DNA from: Phytophthora quininea
Taxonomy: Eukaryota > Oomycota > Peronosporomycetes > Peronosporales > Peronosporaceae
Length of the DNA: 64,000 nt
Reading direction: 5' to 3'
Assembly (NCBI GenBank): GCA_011947345.1
Contig: JAAVTG010000588.1
Coordinates: forward strand, 62,001 to 126,000
This document shows, piece after piece, positions 42,684 through 55,791 of this stretch. The translations under genes and the position numbers were made by a program. The first letter of the stretch is position 1. The number at the start of each line of letters is the position of its first letter. The notes beneath the pieces are model-generated. The model ran no database searches and was not told the origin of the DNA. It saw only the letters and a list, made by a program, of their open reading frames with translations.

Positions 42684-44844
42684 ATGGACGTGCTGGGCAA
42701 GATCGTACAGGGATCAGGCTGTGCCGTGGACGGCACTGTGGCGGCGCAGAACCCGCTGTCGCGCGCGCTGGACAGTGTGGTGCAGTCGCAAGCACGAGGA
42801 CGCCAGGGCCGCGGCCCCGCGCCGTACGGCCCGCGCAGCGAGCTGCAGATGCAGATGCAGCGCCCTAACATGGCGCAGGGCGCCGACCCGCACTTCCTGC
42901 AGGCGTTCGAGCAAGAGGCGGCCAATCGCTCGCGCATGGAGGCAGCCTTCCGCTCGGGCGAGGCCCAACAGCAGATGATGCACGCCCACCAGGCCTCCAT
43001 GGAGGCGGCCTTCGAGGAGGCCCAGCGCGCGCAGTTCCAGCACATGCAGCACGGCCACCCGCCGCCGCCACCCATGATGGGGCCGCAGATGATGCACCCG
43101 CGCCCCATACAGCACGACGCCTGGGTCGAAGACTTCCGCGCCAACGCCAACCACCTCGACGACGCCTGGCAAACCGCCGGCAAGTCCCATCAGGAAGTGG
43201 CGTGGGAGGAGACTAAGGCGCCTGTGCCCATGATGCACCAGCCGCAGCTCCATCCGGCGCCTGCTGTGACTGCACAGCAAGCAAATATGGAGCAATTGGC
43301 GGACGAGATTGCGGCGGACTTGCGTACGCAGCAAGTCTCGAACGACATGGCGCGTACGATGAGCCAGAATCCGGACCCAAAGTGGCAGAACAGCGAGTTC
43401 CTCAAATTTATGAACCAAGTTGGATCGGGCGAGGTCCAGATCGACGAGGAGAAGAACGAGGTGACCGGCGGAGAGCTGAAGATGGAAGGTGCGTTAGAGG
43501 GAGCGTGGGGAGACACAGCGGACGTTCGTTCGAACCGAGATCTCTTCGACTCGACCTGGCAGCAAAGCGGCAAACAGTCTGCGGCGGCAATGGAGAGTGC
43601 GTTCTCTGAAACAGCAGCGGCCAGAGCGCATCCTCTCGAAGGAGCATGGAAGGAAGCGGGTGCACCAAATGCCACAGGAATGGACGCTGCTTGGGGCGAT
43701 TCAAAGACTGCAGAGGAAAAGGCGATGGACAGTGCTTGGGCCGACGGCGACAACCTGGTAAGCATTTATTGCATCATGTAGACTTGTTGGAATGCTCATG
43801 GCAATGGCAATTTTGCAGGAAGCTATTTGGGAGAAAGCCATGGCAGAAGCGAAAACCACAGACCCGTTCGAAGACGCTTGGGACAACGCGACGGACAACA
43901 AAGACTACGCCTACAAGGCTGAAAATCCGTACTTGGACTCGTCGGAGAATTTCCAGAAGGGTGTCGAGTTTTTCAACTCTGGCCATCTGGATGAAGCTAT
44001 TCTAGCGTTTGAAGCTGAGGTGCAGCAACACTCGGACAACAGCGAGGCTTGGCGGATGCTTGGCGAATGCCATGCAGAAAACGACGAGGACAAGAGTGCC
44101 ATCATTTGTTTGGAGCGAGCCGTGGAAGAGGATCCGTACAACTTGAGTGCTCTGTTAGCTCTGGGTGTCAGCAACGTGAACGAGTTAAATCCCCAGGGCG
44201 CATTGAAAACGCTGAAGGCGTGGGTGCAGCACAACCCGAAATTTCACGGCTTTGAGATCCAAGTGGATGAATACAGCGATGGATCTTTGATGGACGAAGT
44301 GATGCAGTTGATGCTGCAGGCGCGAGCGCACGACCCGAGCGACTCGGACGTGCAGATTGTGCTGGGCGTTTTGTATAACGTATCAAAGGATTACGATGCG
44401 GCCGTCGAGAGCTTCAAAGCTGCTAGCAACTCGAGACCGGACGAGTATGCGTTGTGGAACAAGATTGGAGCAACGCTGGCAAACTCGGCCCGCTCGTCGG
44501 AGGCCATTCCTGCCTATCACCGGTAAGTTACGCGCGATGGTTTTTGGTCTACATTGTTGCGTCGTTCTAACTGGACTTGCTCGTTGCATGATAGTGCTCT
44601 GGAATTAAAACCGCGCTACGCTCGTGGGTGGCTGAACCTGGGGATTAGCCATGCGAACCTCGGCAACTACGAGGAAGCCACCAAGTGCTACTTGCAGGCG
44701 CTGAGCCTGAACAACCGTGCTGATCACATCTGGAGCTATTTAAGAATCTGCTTCACCTGTATGGAGCGCTTCGATCTGGTCAAGGTGGCGGATACGAGGG
44801 ACATTGCCCACTTCCGCGACGAGTTCAAGCTCATTGACCTCTAG
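42684..44844 (+). CDS. PEX5: Peroxisomal targeting signal 1 receptor
   Basis: PEX5 carries PTS1 (SKL-type) cargo from cytosol to the peroxisome import pore. The ATG at 42684 gives MDVLGKIVQGSGCAVDG, with the conserved early cysteine (Cys13) used for recycling by mono-ubiquitination. The disordered N-terminal half has one WVEDF (WxxxF) motif and many reversed hydrophobic-x-x-A-W/F units, five of them at a strict 15-residue spacing (43542-43757). Introns 43758-43818 and 44523-44594 are GT-AG. The C-terminal TPR domain starts at NPYLDSSENFQKGVEFFNSG and includes AWRMLGECHAENDEDKSAII, DVQIVLGVLYNVSKDYDAAV, ALWNKIGATLANSARSSEAI and YARGWLNLGISHANLGNYEE. The stop is TAG 44842-44844. It is about 675 residues with no frameshift. 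Confidence 0.95.
43542..43757 (+). repeat. 15-residue coding repeat in PEX5 (ΦExAW units)
   Basis: Five in-frame units start every 45 bases: LFDSTW (43542), AMESAF (43587), PLEGAW (43632), GMDAAW (43677) and AMDSAW (43722). Related but irregular units are RMEAAF, SMEAAF, HLDDAW and ALEGAW upstream, and PFEDAW downstream of the intron. Confidence 0.85.
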
Positions 44845-44977
44845 GCACACTTCGTAAGTTTGCTTCGGCCACGGTGTCAGTCACATGTCGGCTGCGTCTT
44901 TTGTAGAAAACAAATAGCAACGATCCTGAGCAGGCGTCGGTTCATTTCGCGTTTGGATCTGGAGTTGACAGGAAACG

Positions 44978-46793
44978 ATGCTCGCGGCCAGCATGATGTC
45001 GCCGTTTGATCGGCTGCGAGACCTGGAGAAGAAGCGCTTTCACAAGGAGCGAAAAGGGCAGGTACCTGTCATGGACGCCGAGACGTTGAGGGAGTTGTGC
45101 TTGGACAACGACGGCTACGAGACACCGGAGCTTAACGACAGCCTTTACGCCCACTTCCGCGGCTTCCAACGCATCGAGGGTCTGGCGCCGTACTACAACC
45201 TTAAAGCTCTGTGGCTCGAGTCGAATGGTCTCTCCAAGATCGAAAACTTGGAGCCTCTTGTCAACTTGCGGTGTCTGTACCTGAGCAAGAACCTCATCGA
45301 GAGGCTAGAAAACTTGCACACCCTCCGCGAACTCAACACGTTGGACATCAGCGAGAATCGTATCGAATCGCTCGCAGGATTGGCGCAACTACCCAATTTA
45401 TCGTCGCTTAATGCATCCCGCAACCGCTTGACTAGCGGAGCCGACATCCAAGAGCTCACACAATGTCCCCAGCTCAACAACATCGACCTCAGTCACAATC
45501 AACTGGAGGATCCAGAGGTTTTAAATGTGCTCAAGGCGGTTCCGATGCTGAAGGCGCTTCGAATCACGGGCAACCCCACAGTTTCCAAAACACGCTCATT
45601 CCGCAAGACATACATCGCTGCGCTGCCTCAGTTGTCCTTCTTAGATCGACCCATCTTCCCCATCGAGCGCGCCGCCGTGACGGCATGGCAAAGGGGCGGC
45701 GTCGAGGCTGAGCGTGAGGCGAAGCGAGCTTTTGTAAACCAGGAGAACGAGGAGCGTAGGCGTAGCCTGCAAGAATTCCGAGACTGGCAAGCACAAGTTC
45801 GCGAACGCCGCATCAAGGAACTGGAGGCGGAGCGCGCGCAAAGTTGCTGGAGCCGGCCCCAGAGGCGGAATCGGACGACGTCGACATCGACTTGCGCGGT
45901 TTCCGGGCAATCACGAAGCAGGAGTACGCCGCAATGGATGCAGACGAGCGCGCCAAGTGGGACGTCCGTATTGAGCAGGCCCAAAAGACTCCCAGCAAGC
46001 CAAGTACGAGGTTCTTGGCGAAGGTGTTGTGCGAATGGGGGCCAAGTTTTGGTCCGCTGCAGTGCCAACGACGCCAGAGGAGGCCCCGCCAATTGCCGCC
46101 GCGCCGGAGATGCAACGCGAACACACTGCGGAGGATGCTGACTCAGCGACTTCAGTGACTGAGGATCATGAAGACGACAAAGCGTCCACAACTCGATCCG
46201 ATGAGCACAGAGAAAGCAGCTGCTGCCGCTGAAATTGAAGCTGCGGGCAGGGGGACCAATTTGATCACCAAGCAGAGCAGAGCCTTTCGGTGGTCGAAGA
46301 AAACTCGGCCGGTGTCAAGGTCGATGCTGGCCGCAGCCTCGAGAAACAGAACGATCAGGCGACGTCGATCGAGGACAAGAAGGTCTCCGACACCAGCGAC
46401 AGCTCCGTCGTCGCCCGCTGCAGCGTCAACAGTAACGCCACGGCTCTGTCCGACGTGCCATTGTCTCCGCCGGATCTTCCACCCCCAGCGCCGATTGCAG
46501 TGCTGCATGCTCCCGCTGTCCGCAAGGACGTCGAGCCTCGGGAAACTTGGGCCCAACTGCAGCAGCGCGCCAGTGCCGCCCCGTGTCGCCTGCGTCCGAC
46601 GTCACTTCCTTCTGCGTTTGCGGTGCGTGTGATGTCTACAGCCGACAGACTACAGATTAGCTAGCGGTCTCTCTTGGACGGCTCACTGACATTGTGTGTG
46701 GTTGTTTTGCTGTTGTCGCTGCGTGAAAAGCCGGACGATGAAGATGAAGAGCGAGCCGCGCTCGACGACAACGTCCCCCTCTGCGCGTCTTGA
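44978..46793 (+). CDS. DNAAF1: Dynein axonemal assembly factor 1 (LRRC50/ODA7)
   Basis: This is a cytoplasmic factor for pre-assembly of outer and inner dynein arms, needed for motile flagella. The ATG at 44978 leads to [20 protein letters not shown] and [20 protein letters not shown], an N-terminal signature of the family. Six leucine-rich repeats follow ([68 protein letters not shown]) and an LRR cap, [20 protein letters not shown]. The C-terminal part is acidic and disordered. Frame changes lie near 45842, 46015, 46230 and 46600. A likely last exon after a GT-AG intron (about 46621-46730) encodes [22 protein letters not shown] 46791-46793. The start codon is 134 bases after the PEX5 stop. 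Confidence 0.92.
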
Positions 46794-47038
46794 GTCGCGC
46801 CGACATTATGCTCGAGCTGGACGGCTCGAGGCAGACTCCTTCGCCACGTACACGCGGTGGCGGAGCTGCAGCCGGCGAGCTCTATACAAACGTAGGCGAG
46901 CTGGACTGAACGACGGCGCCGCCCACCACCGGCCGGTTCGATTGGATAATAAAGAGCGTAGGTGAATTCCATGCGGTTTGGTCGTGCTAGCGCACACTCT
47001 GACAAAAGCAACGGGATCGCACAAGACCAAGGCGGCTC

Positions 47039-50000
47039 ATGTGGTGGACGCTGCTGCTCGCGCTGCTGCTCGTGCTGTCGACGGGGGCCTGTGCGGCCTT
47101 CGTGGCCTTCGGCGACGCGCTGCTGACGCAGCTCCTGCGCCGGTTCGCGCCCGCCGTCGTGGGCGCCAAGTTCTCCGTGCGCTGGTCGCTACGGGACGGA
47201 ACGCTGGAGCTGCGGGACCTGGTGGTGGGCAGGCACATGCTGCCCAAGCTGGAGCCGCTGTCCGGCCTGCCGCTGGACCTAGAGCGGCTGGAGATGCGCC
47301 AGTTCCTGCTGGTGCTGCCGCTCTTCGACCGCGTGGTCAGAGCTCTCCGCGGCGAGGCGATGGCGCCTGACAGCAAACGCCTGGAGTCCAAGGTGCAAGT
47401 GGATGGCCTGCGGCTGGGCCTCACACTGGACGCGGCCGAGAAGTGGATGTGGCACCGCGACGAGAACAGTAAACGTCGTGAGGAAGCGGTGAAGCAAGCT
47501 GTGGCCGCACGAATCGCCCGAGTCAACGCCTGGACAGCCACGGTGGTGCAGAAGCTGAAAGAGATGGAGAACATCCGCGAGATGATCCGTAAGACCAAAA
47601 GAATCTGCCGGAGAAGGGCCCCGACGCCGCTCCGGCAAAGCCTGCCTTCTGGCACCTGTGGGTGGACGCGCTGCTGGACTCGTTTGCCATTGTGGTGCAG
47701 TCCTTCTCGCTGTCGGTGCGTGACGACTACTCTGGATCCACGATCGGCATTGCCCTAGGTGAGTTTGAGATTGGACGGAGTGGTCCGTGCGGAGACCGAC
47801 GGAAGCGCCAGTGCGACTGGTGAACTACCAAATGGTGCTGAACGCCAAGGCCGGCGGCAGTGCTGATACCTGCTACCTGATCGCTCCGGTGTCGATGGAG
47901 ATTGGCGTGTTCATGCCCTTTATTTTCCAGTCATTAGTGATGGGGCAGGGCACGGGGAGCGCGCGTTCGACCTCGAGATCTCGTTTGTCAAGGGGAAAGA
48001 GTTTGTCGTGCAGCTCCGTCCGGCCCAAGCCGGTATGCTCATGAAGCTTCTTCAACCTCTTAACTTCTACTACGATTGGCAGACAGCAGCGTCGATTGCG
48101 GATGATCTTGCTTGCGTCCAACTCACTCCGGCTGAATCGGAAGAGTGCATGGACCTGTTTAACCAGCAGTGGAAATATGATCATGACATTGGCTTCGTGC
48201 GTCGACTGTACGAGGGCTACAAACAGAAAGAAACTGTTCAAGCTCGTTTTGCTCGACTAAGTGAACTCGAGGCAAAAGTGCTTGCGACACAGCTGCTGTA
48301 CTTGCGCTCACTTTCACTCGGCTGGGAGATACCGAATGCGGGGAAGCCTTTGCCATTTGTTAGCGATGAAGACCTGGAGAGGGGAACCTACGAAGATTTT
48401 GGAGAATCCTGTCGACAAGTACGTCGACAAGAGCAACGTTCCTGACTCGCCCCCGATGCTTCACTTGTTCCGACTGTCGTTTAAAATGGCCAAGATGAAC
48501 TGCTGCCTGATGGACGACAGCGAAAAGCAGCTCACGACTTTTTCGTGAACGAAGTTCTGTTGGAATTGCAGTATCGCATGACAAAGGTCGCCAAGAAAGA
48601 TTTGGCTGTTGAGATTTCCTTAGAGGCTAAGCGATTCGGTCTTCTTGACAACCGCGGTGCCCGAACGAACGCATTCCATCAGATTATGGACCGAAATCCA
48701 GAAGCTGACGTTATGATGACGATTACGCTCTCACAACGTGGGGATGGATACATTGACGTCGCTGTGGTATTCAAGGATTTCTCGTTCCTGCTTGTGTTTG
48801 ATCCGTTGCTCTCCCTGATGCACGTGTTCATGCCCGCGCTCTTCGAAGACGAGGATGAAGAAATGCGCTTCATCGCCTGTGAGATGGCGGACGGCATGGA
48901 TTCCCGGAGCAGCGCGACGCCTCCACTCATATCTACGTTGAAGATTTGCCAAAGCCGTATTCACCGCTGATGCTTGGCGGTCTCTCGCTTGGATGCAACG
49001 TTGTTTTGCAGGGTTGTGAGTTTTGCCTAATTGGAGATTCAGCCACGATAAAGTCTCCTGTGCTGGCTTTCACTGCTGACACGAAACTCCGGATCCTTAG
49101 CTCGGATCGTTCAGAAGCTGTCGAACTTGAGCTAGTGGATGTGGCCTTGCAGCCTTGCACGGTTATTCTACGTGACGATGGCATTGAGCTTGATATTGGA
49201 GACATTCGCACCATTTTGGAACTTGAAGGCGAAGGAGTGGACTTGTCCTTGGGATACAGACTATCAATAGGTGAGCCCTCCAGAGCGTCTTCAAAGTCAA
49301 ACAGCGCAGAATCGGATACCACAGGCAAGTCGGGTGCAAGTCTATGGGGTGTTGCTCGGAAAGCTGCTACAAAACGTCAAATCGTGGAGGTGGATCATCC
49401 TGATGTTGCGGAAGTTGAAGAGCGTGCAGTTACTCCCACCGCAGAGATCGCATGAAGCCTGGAGCGCGTCGGAAACTGATGATGCAAATGTCAGATTTTG
49501 CCCTTAATCTTTCAGCTACCGATCTAGGTGTGCTTCTGAGTATCCTAGCATCTCTGAACGAATCACTAAAAGAAGATGTTGAGGTGGTCAAGAAGCGGGA
49601 GCAGCGTGAAGCTCGCTTGGTGCAGGCTCGGCGTGATGTCGAAGAAAGCCGCTACATGGAGCGATTGAAAGAAGAGTTCAAGCTCCGGGATACGGACGGA
49701 GGAGGCTCCCTGGATGTGTCTGAGATTGAAGGCCTTCTTCGGAGTGCTACCAATTGTGAAAACTTGACCAAAACGGAGTTTGACGCGACCGTGAAAGATT
49801 TTGTTAGCATCGTGGACAGTGATAGGAGCGGCGATATTTCTCTTGAGGAGTTCGAAAGTGCGCTGAGTCGCAACAAGATTCTCTACACGCGTTTACATCA
49901 CGGGGTGGTAGCGATCACTGGTCAAGAATATGTTGATCCCGACATGGAGCGAAACAAAGTGCCATACATCACAGGTGATAGCGCAAACACTCTTGCAAAT

Positions 50001-53000
50001 GCGGCAGCGCTAGCCACGTTTTGGGAGCGCTACGAAGAGCAAATTGGCGCGTCGAATTCGTCGTTGAATGGGCAGCCACCTGTTGTCGTTCAAAAGAAGA
50101 TGGTTCGTGTGTTCAAGAACTATGATTATGCGCAGGAAGCGTGGAACCGGATCGTGAACCCGTCGCTTGTAAAGCCCGGTGAGAAGAGCCCTTGGCTTCT
50201 TAGCAAGGAAATGAATATGGGCAGCCGTGGAGACGTTATTGATCAGTTGCTGTCCAGCTTGAAGGAGGATACTCACGACCAAGCTTCTTTGAATTCGGGA
50301 TCGGTTACCGAGCAGCAACTCTTTATCCAGACGGTTATATCAACCTCGTTTGGTGGATTTTACTTGCGGCTAATCGACAATATGCTACCCTTGGGCGTCT
50401 CGGCCCTAGAACTGTCGTTGGAGGAATTGGGTATCTATTCCAACTTTTCAGTCTGGGAAGGGGGATCGTCAAGCGCTGCTACAGATCTCCAAGCTCAAAA
50501 GCGCTCGAAGAACAACTTTGGTGTCGGAAAGATCAGCTTTGACGTGTACGGCAATTACTACAACACGAAGGCTCGACAAACTGAGCCGTTCATCGAATTT
50601 TACCAAGGCATCCTCGACCTTCGAAAGGAACCCAACTCTCCGTTAGAAGTGATCTACTCGTCGGATCGTTATTTCCAACTGAACATCACATCAGGGTTCA
50701 TGGAGACTGTGAATTCAAATGTTGCAGCTTTCTCGAAGGTTGAGCTTCGCGCGGAATGCGAACGGCTCCACATCAACGAAGAGGGAGGAATCTTTTGGAT
50801 GCTCAACGAAAGTGGTGTCAATGTCAAGTACTATTTGGTCGCCAAGAAGCAGACCAAGAAACGTGTCCGCGATGAGGTTGTCACTGCAGTGGCTGCTGTG
50901 TCACCAGGTGAAGCCCATGCATGTGTGCTACTGAATAGTGGGGAAGCTGAGGAGTACGAGCAGCAAAACTTAAAGGAAAAACAACTCCGCCAAGCTTTCC
51001 GAGAGGCTGACGCAGATGGAAGCGGGGAGCTGGACACTGAGGAAGTTCGTACAGTTCTGCGACGTGTATACGAGGAAGAAGACAAGCAACGTCCATCGTC
51101 AGGATCCAAGAAATCATCCATGTTTAAGCGCAGCAGCAGTATCGTTGACAACGAGGCAGAGTTTGCTCGTGCTGTGGATGACTTCATTGAGCTAGCTGAC
51201 ACGGACAAATCTGGGCAAGTCTCTTGGGAAGAATTCAAGATTGCGATTACAAAGTCGCGAGCCACGATTGAACGGTACATCTCTGTGGAGATTGAAGGAT
51301 ATCGGTCGATTCACAACATTCCGTTGGCTTCAATTGGCCAGACGCAAGTTTATGAGCTCACGCCCTTGTTTAATGATATTGAAGCCGAGAAATCGATCGC
51401 GGCGCTGTACGAAAGAGGCGTGGCTTTGTTGACCAAGGTTGAAAAACCGACGCGCGAAGATCTGCAAAAGCGTACGCTTGTTTACTTCGCGTGAAGGAGA
51501 TGGATCCAAACTACGAGTGGATCGATTCGTACTACACCGACTGCATGCGGCGCTATCTTCCGGTGCTAGCAGCTGTTCACATCTTTGTTGATGGTCTGTA
51601 CGGTCTTCAAGTCAAGGTCTCTGGAGCTGAATACATTCGCAACGGAACCACCAAAGACACGGAGCTTTTAATGCTTGACGAACAAGGTAAAACTGCGCGT
51701 AACAATCCGCCACAGCATGATGGTACGGAGAGCTACTTCGTGCTGCCTGCTCTGGGATCAATTACCATTCCGCTGGATCTTGTTGGTGCGGGATCTTTTG
51801 CAATTCGACAGATTGGAGAAACGGAGTGGAGTAACACATTGGAGCTCTCTGTTGCGGAGCAACGCGTGTACAAGAAGCTGACCAAATTCGAGCAGTTGGA
51901 AGCCCAAAAGCCCAACGTGGAGAAGGTAAGAGTTCCGTCTCCTCTGCCAAACGAGTCGAAGAAAAGTTGGGCTCGAATGCTGCTCTCCCCGATCCAAATG
52001 AGTTTGTACCTGCGGGAAAAGAAATCGTCTACCCTTCATCAAGTTTGATCGACAACCAGCCTACCATTGTGATTGAAAAGGTTTCTGTGAACAATGCGCA
52101 GCTGGGCACGTGGTCGCTGACCATTCAACCGCAACTTGTACTCCACAATGTACTTCCGTGCGGTGTTGAGTACGCGATTGTACAACCTGATGATTGTCCG
52201 GCCGAAACGCTGACGACGAAGGGCGAGTTTCGCGTTGTGGACAGCGCGAAGAAGTCGCGCTCTGTGAAAACCCTCGGCCAGATTGACTACTTTTCTTACG
52301 TGAACGAGGTGAATAGTCGCAAGATGTATGTTGAAAGTGGCAAAACCATCCAAGTTTTTGGGTTGGATCTCAGCAAACCAGCATTGATGACCATGAGACT
52401 TTGTGCTAGTGAGTCGAATCGCGCGGCTACATGGAGCGCGGCGTTCTTGATCCATCTGGAATTTGACCGTGATGCTTTTAATGAAGACACATTCGAGATG
52501 GTGTTTGAGGAAGGACCCAGCATTATCTTCCACCCACAGTGGGAAGACCACGCCGCGCGCACTGTTTTCTTCTACTCGCCCTTTTGGATTCAAAACCGAT
52601 GTGGCTTGGACCTGCGATTTAAGTTGTCGCGAGGTCGCGTGTGCACTATCGAAGAGCACCGTGCATTCTTCCCAGACGTGAAAGAAATCCCATTGCTGGC
52701 GACAGCTCCTCCTGACAAAGCATCAATTAGTCTTCGTCCATTCCAAGAGACGCCCCGTGCTTACGAAGGGGACTCGCTGATATCCGAGAAGACAAAAAGT
52801 ACTTGCCGTCGTTCCAAAAGCTTGGGTGGTCGGAACCGGAAGACATGGCGACAGTGGGCAAGAAAGGAGAGATAAGGTCGGGGAACTATTCTTTCGTGCT
52901 CGCTTTCGAAGTCCGAGCTGCACCGGCCCAGTTCTTTCGATCCAAAATCTTTGTCATCTCGCCGCGGTTTGTGTTCTTGAACCATGTTCCACGATCGCTG

Positions 53001-55704
53001 CAATTGACGCCAATTGTGTTGGATAAGAAGGGGAATCGCAGCAAGTTCCGCGCCGACGATGAACATGTAAACTTCACTCTGCGAGAAAACGAGGGAGCGG
53101 TGGTGTATCGGTTGAGAGGACCAGAGAAGTACGTGGCTGGCTTGCGTCTTCGTGACACAGCTAATGGCAGCCAAAACGTTGGCGAGTGGAGTCCGAATTT
53201 GCCGCTCTTTAAACTAGCGTCGAAGCTGAGTAATCCCAACGTGGCGTACAACATGTCAGAGGAAACGGTTGTGTGGACACGTGGGAGCTTGGGGATGGCC
53301 CAGTGTGCAGCATCAGCGTCCATGAAGCGGCAGAAACGATCTTCACCACTCTGTCGGATATTTCGACAAACCCGAACTATCGTATTGAGAATCGCTCGAC
53401 GCGGTACTCCTTCCGATACATGCAACATGGTGTGAAGACAGCAGAGGAGATCGTGCTAGGACCCATGGAAGTCACTCTTTCGCCTGGGACGACCCGAAGG
53501 GGACTTGCGCTTGCGTGTCGCGGCCACACACTATAAAGTTCCTACAGTGGTTGACTTTTTGCAGATTGGAGAGGTGAAAAATGCTCCCAAGGGCCTCTAC
53601 GCTGAAGTCTACATTGACGGCTCCACGCGAGTCTTTGCGATGGGAGACACGAAGTGTTTTTCAGATATCCGGCAACGCGCATTTGTGAGCGACTGGCTCA
53701 GTGATACCGTGATTGACGTGTCCATGCATGGCGTAGGAATTACTCTGGTAGATGAGCAGCCGCGGGAAATTCTGAACATCACGATGGAGACCATTCGATT
53801 CGACTCGAAGGCAGGCTCTCGCAGGGTTTCGTTGATGACTCACCATGTGCAATTGGATGATATGACACCCAACTCTGCGTACCCGGTTGTGTTTGCCCCC
53901 TGGACAGTGGATTCAACAGCGACAAGCGTGAAGGGTGGCTTCCTGGAGACGGAGAGACGCCTTTCTTCTGTCTGAACATCGAGACTCTGCCTCAGGCTGG
54001 CATTACCATCGTCAACGACTTTGACTTGCAACTCAATTCCATGGCGGTGAAGTTGAACTTGGAGTACCTGATTGGCTTGAGCAACCTGGTGTTCCAGTTT
54101 ATTCCTGGTAGCGACGAAGCCACAATTCTCCAGCAAGGTATTGAAGCGAAGGACGCAATGATGTCAGTGGATGTACCGTTCCCGGATGGCTCCGTCTCCG
54201 CTGGTATGTTGATGTACTTCAAACGTTGGCGGATGAGTGACTACGACTTTGATCTGGTGTTTGACTCTCTCCAAGAAGACAAGGGCGAAGGCATTTCCTC
54301 AATCTTAGGCAATACCATGGGAAGTATTGTCGGCGGAATTGCACACGTCACCCCTGAGTTCCACTTTGGTGAGATTGTCTATCGAAACCGCTTCTTCTAC
54401 GAGTACGATTTGATGTACGACGTTGTCCTCAAGATCGTGCATTCGGTTATTGGGCAATGGTACAAGATCGTAGGAAGTGTAGAAATGTTGGGTGACCCAG
54501 TGGGTCTCGCCACTGATATTGTGGATGGCTTTGCCTTGGCTGCACGCCAATTGAAGCGAGATGTACGGGGCAAAAGCCGTCGGAAGGGCGAGAGTGCAGT
54601 GACTGTGGTGCAGACAGTGTTTGGCGTGCCGATGAGGTCCATCGGCAAGGTCTCTAACGGTCTTGGCGATGTGGTCAAGAAAGCTACGTACTTTGAGAGC
54701 CAGGAGAATCCCAATGAGCCTCGCCACATTCCTGAAGGCGTCGTACAAGGCGGTGTGTTGCTTGGGAAGAGTATTGCTTATGGTGTGAAGGGCTTCGTGA
54801 AGGAACCGGTCCGAGGCGCCAAAACCGGCGGCGTTAAGGGCTTCGCTAAGGGCGTTGGTCGTGGAACGTTGCAGCTCGTTGCATCTCCTGTGGTTGGTAC
54901 ACTTGGTGTAGTAGAGAAACTGTCGCAGTCGATGAACAACACGACGCACCTCATGGACGAAAAACACCTCGAAGCCACTCGCCGACCCGCTCGGAACCTC
55001 CAGGCGAGCTCGCTCAAGCAACTTTCCGACTCAAATGTTATCACGGAGGTTGAGGTGCACTGTCTGTACATCGATGGGCTCCCTGACAACGTCAATCCGA
55101 AGGTCGTTGTGCGCGTGTACTCACAGACAAACGGCTTCCCTGCGAAAGAACTTGGCGAGTACAAGTCGTCGACGATTCGTCACACTGGCACGCCAAAGTA
55201 CGACCAGTCGTGGCTGATCGGTGTGACGTCGGTGGACACGTTTGTCGAGGTTAATGTCTTCCATAAGCGCAAACCACTGCCGAAAAACGTCTCGGATTCG
55301 TTCGCTTCTCGATGGAGGACATTTACCGTGACTTTGAGTCGGTGCCCGCCAAGCTGCTGTCAGACACCAATGCTAAGCTTCAGCTCAAGCGACGTAAGCG
55401 TGTACGTGGAAGTATCATCAGCAAGTTGGCAACGGCGAGCGAGCGGCCAGTCGAAGTCCGCGACGACTCGTGGCGACAGCGAATCAGTCGCCCGCCCAAA
55501 TCGACCAGCAGCATCTTGTCGGAAGACGAGAACGAAGGATTCGACGACTATGACGAAGAGGTGAGCGTGCTGAGCGGCAACTCCATTTGCCTTGACGGGT
55601 CGTATCCTCCTCAGCCGGTGGGCATTCCGCTCGAAGAGTGCGAATCCGACGCCAAGATCTATCTCAGCATCCGCTACGTGAACGACATGCGCCGGTATGC
55701 TTAG
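47039..55704 (+). CDS. VPS13/chorein-type bridge-like lipid transfer protein with EF-hands
   Basis: About 2880 residues are encoded in one stretch. The ATG at 47039 gives a hydrophobic MWWTLLLALLLVLSTGACAA, then a chorein-like start (LLRRFAPAVVGAKFSVRWSL, LELRDLVVGRHMLPKL). Long beta-rich repeats form the expected lipid groove. Two EF-hand pairs are inserted: loops DTDGGGSLDVSE and DSDRSGDISLEE (about 49689-49860) and DADGSGELDTEE and DTDKSGQVSWEE (about 51009-51240). The VPS13 adaptor-binding-like region holds PQLVLHNVLPCGVEYAIVQP and HVPRSLQLTPIVLDKKGNRS. The C-terminal ATG2/VPS13 block has KKATYFESQENPNEPRHIPE, the glycine-spaced GVKGFVKEPVRGAKTGGVKG and TLQLVASPVVGTLG. The tail may hold a C2-like fold (VHCLYIDGLPDNVNPKVVVR). 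TAG is at 55702-55704. About a dozen frame changes occur (for example near 47630, 47800, 47955, 48410, 48545, 48910, 49455, 51490, 51990, 52870, 53530, 53970 and 55310). Family members move phospholipids at membrane contact sites; EF-hands suggest calcium control. Confidence 0.85.
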
Positions 55705-55791
55705 TTGCTGGAGTTGCCTTTTGCTTCCAAATATATTAATTCCAAATTCTGCGCGCTCTGTAAATATTTAAATTTGTAGTATCCACAGGAC

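Noticed and set aside
42714..43418. 234-residue minus-strand frame inside PEX5
   Set aside because: His/Leu/Arg-rich composition typical of antisense translation of a Gln/Ala/Met-rich gene; the sense strand encodes PEX5.
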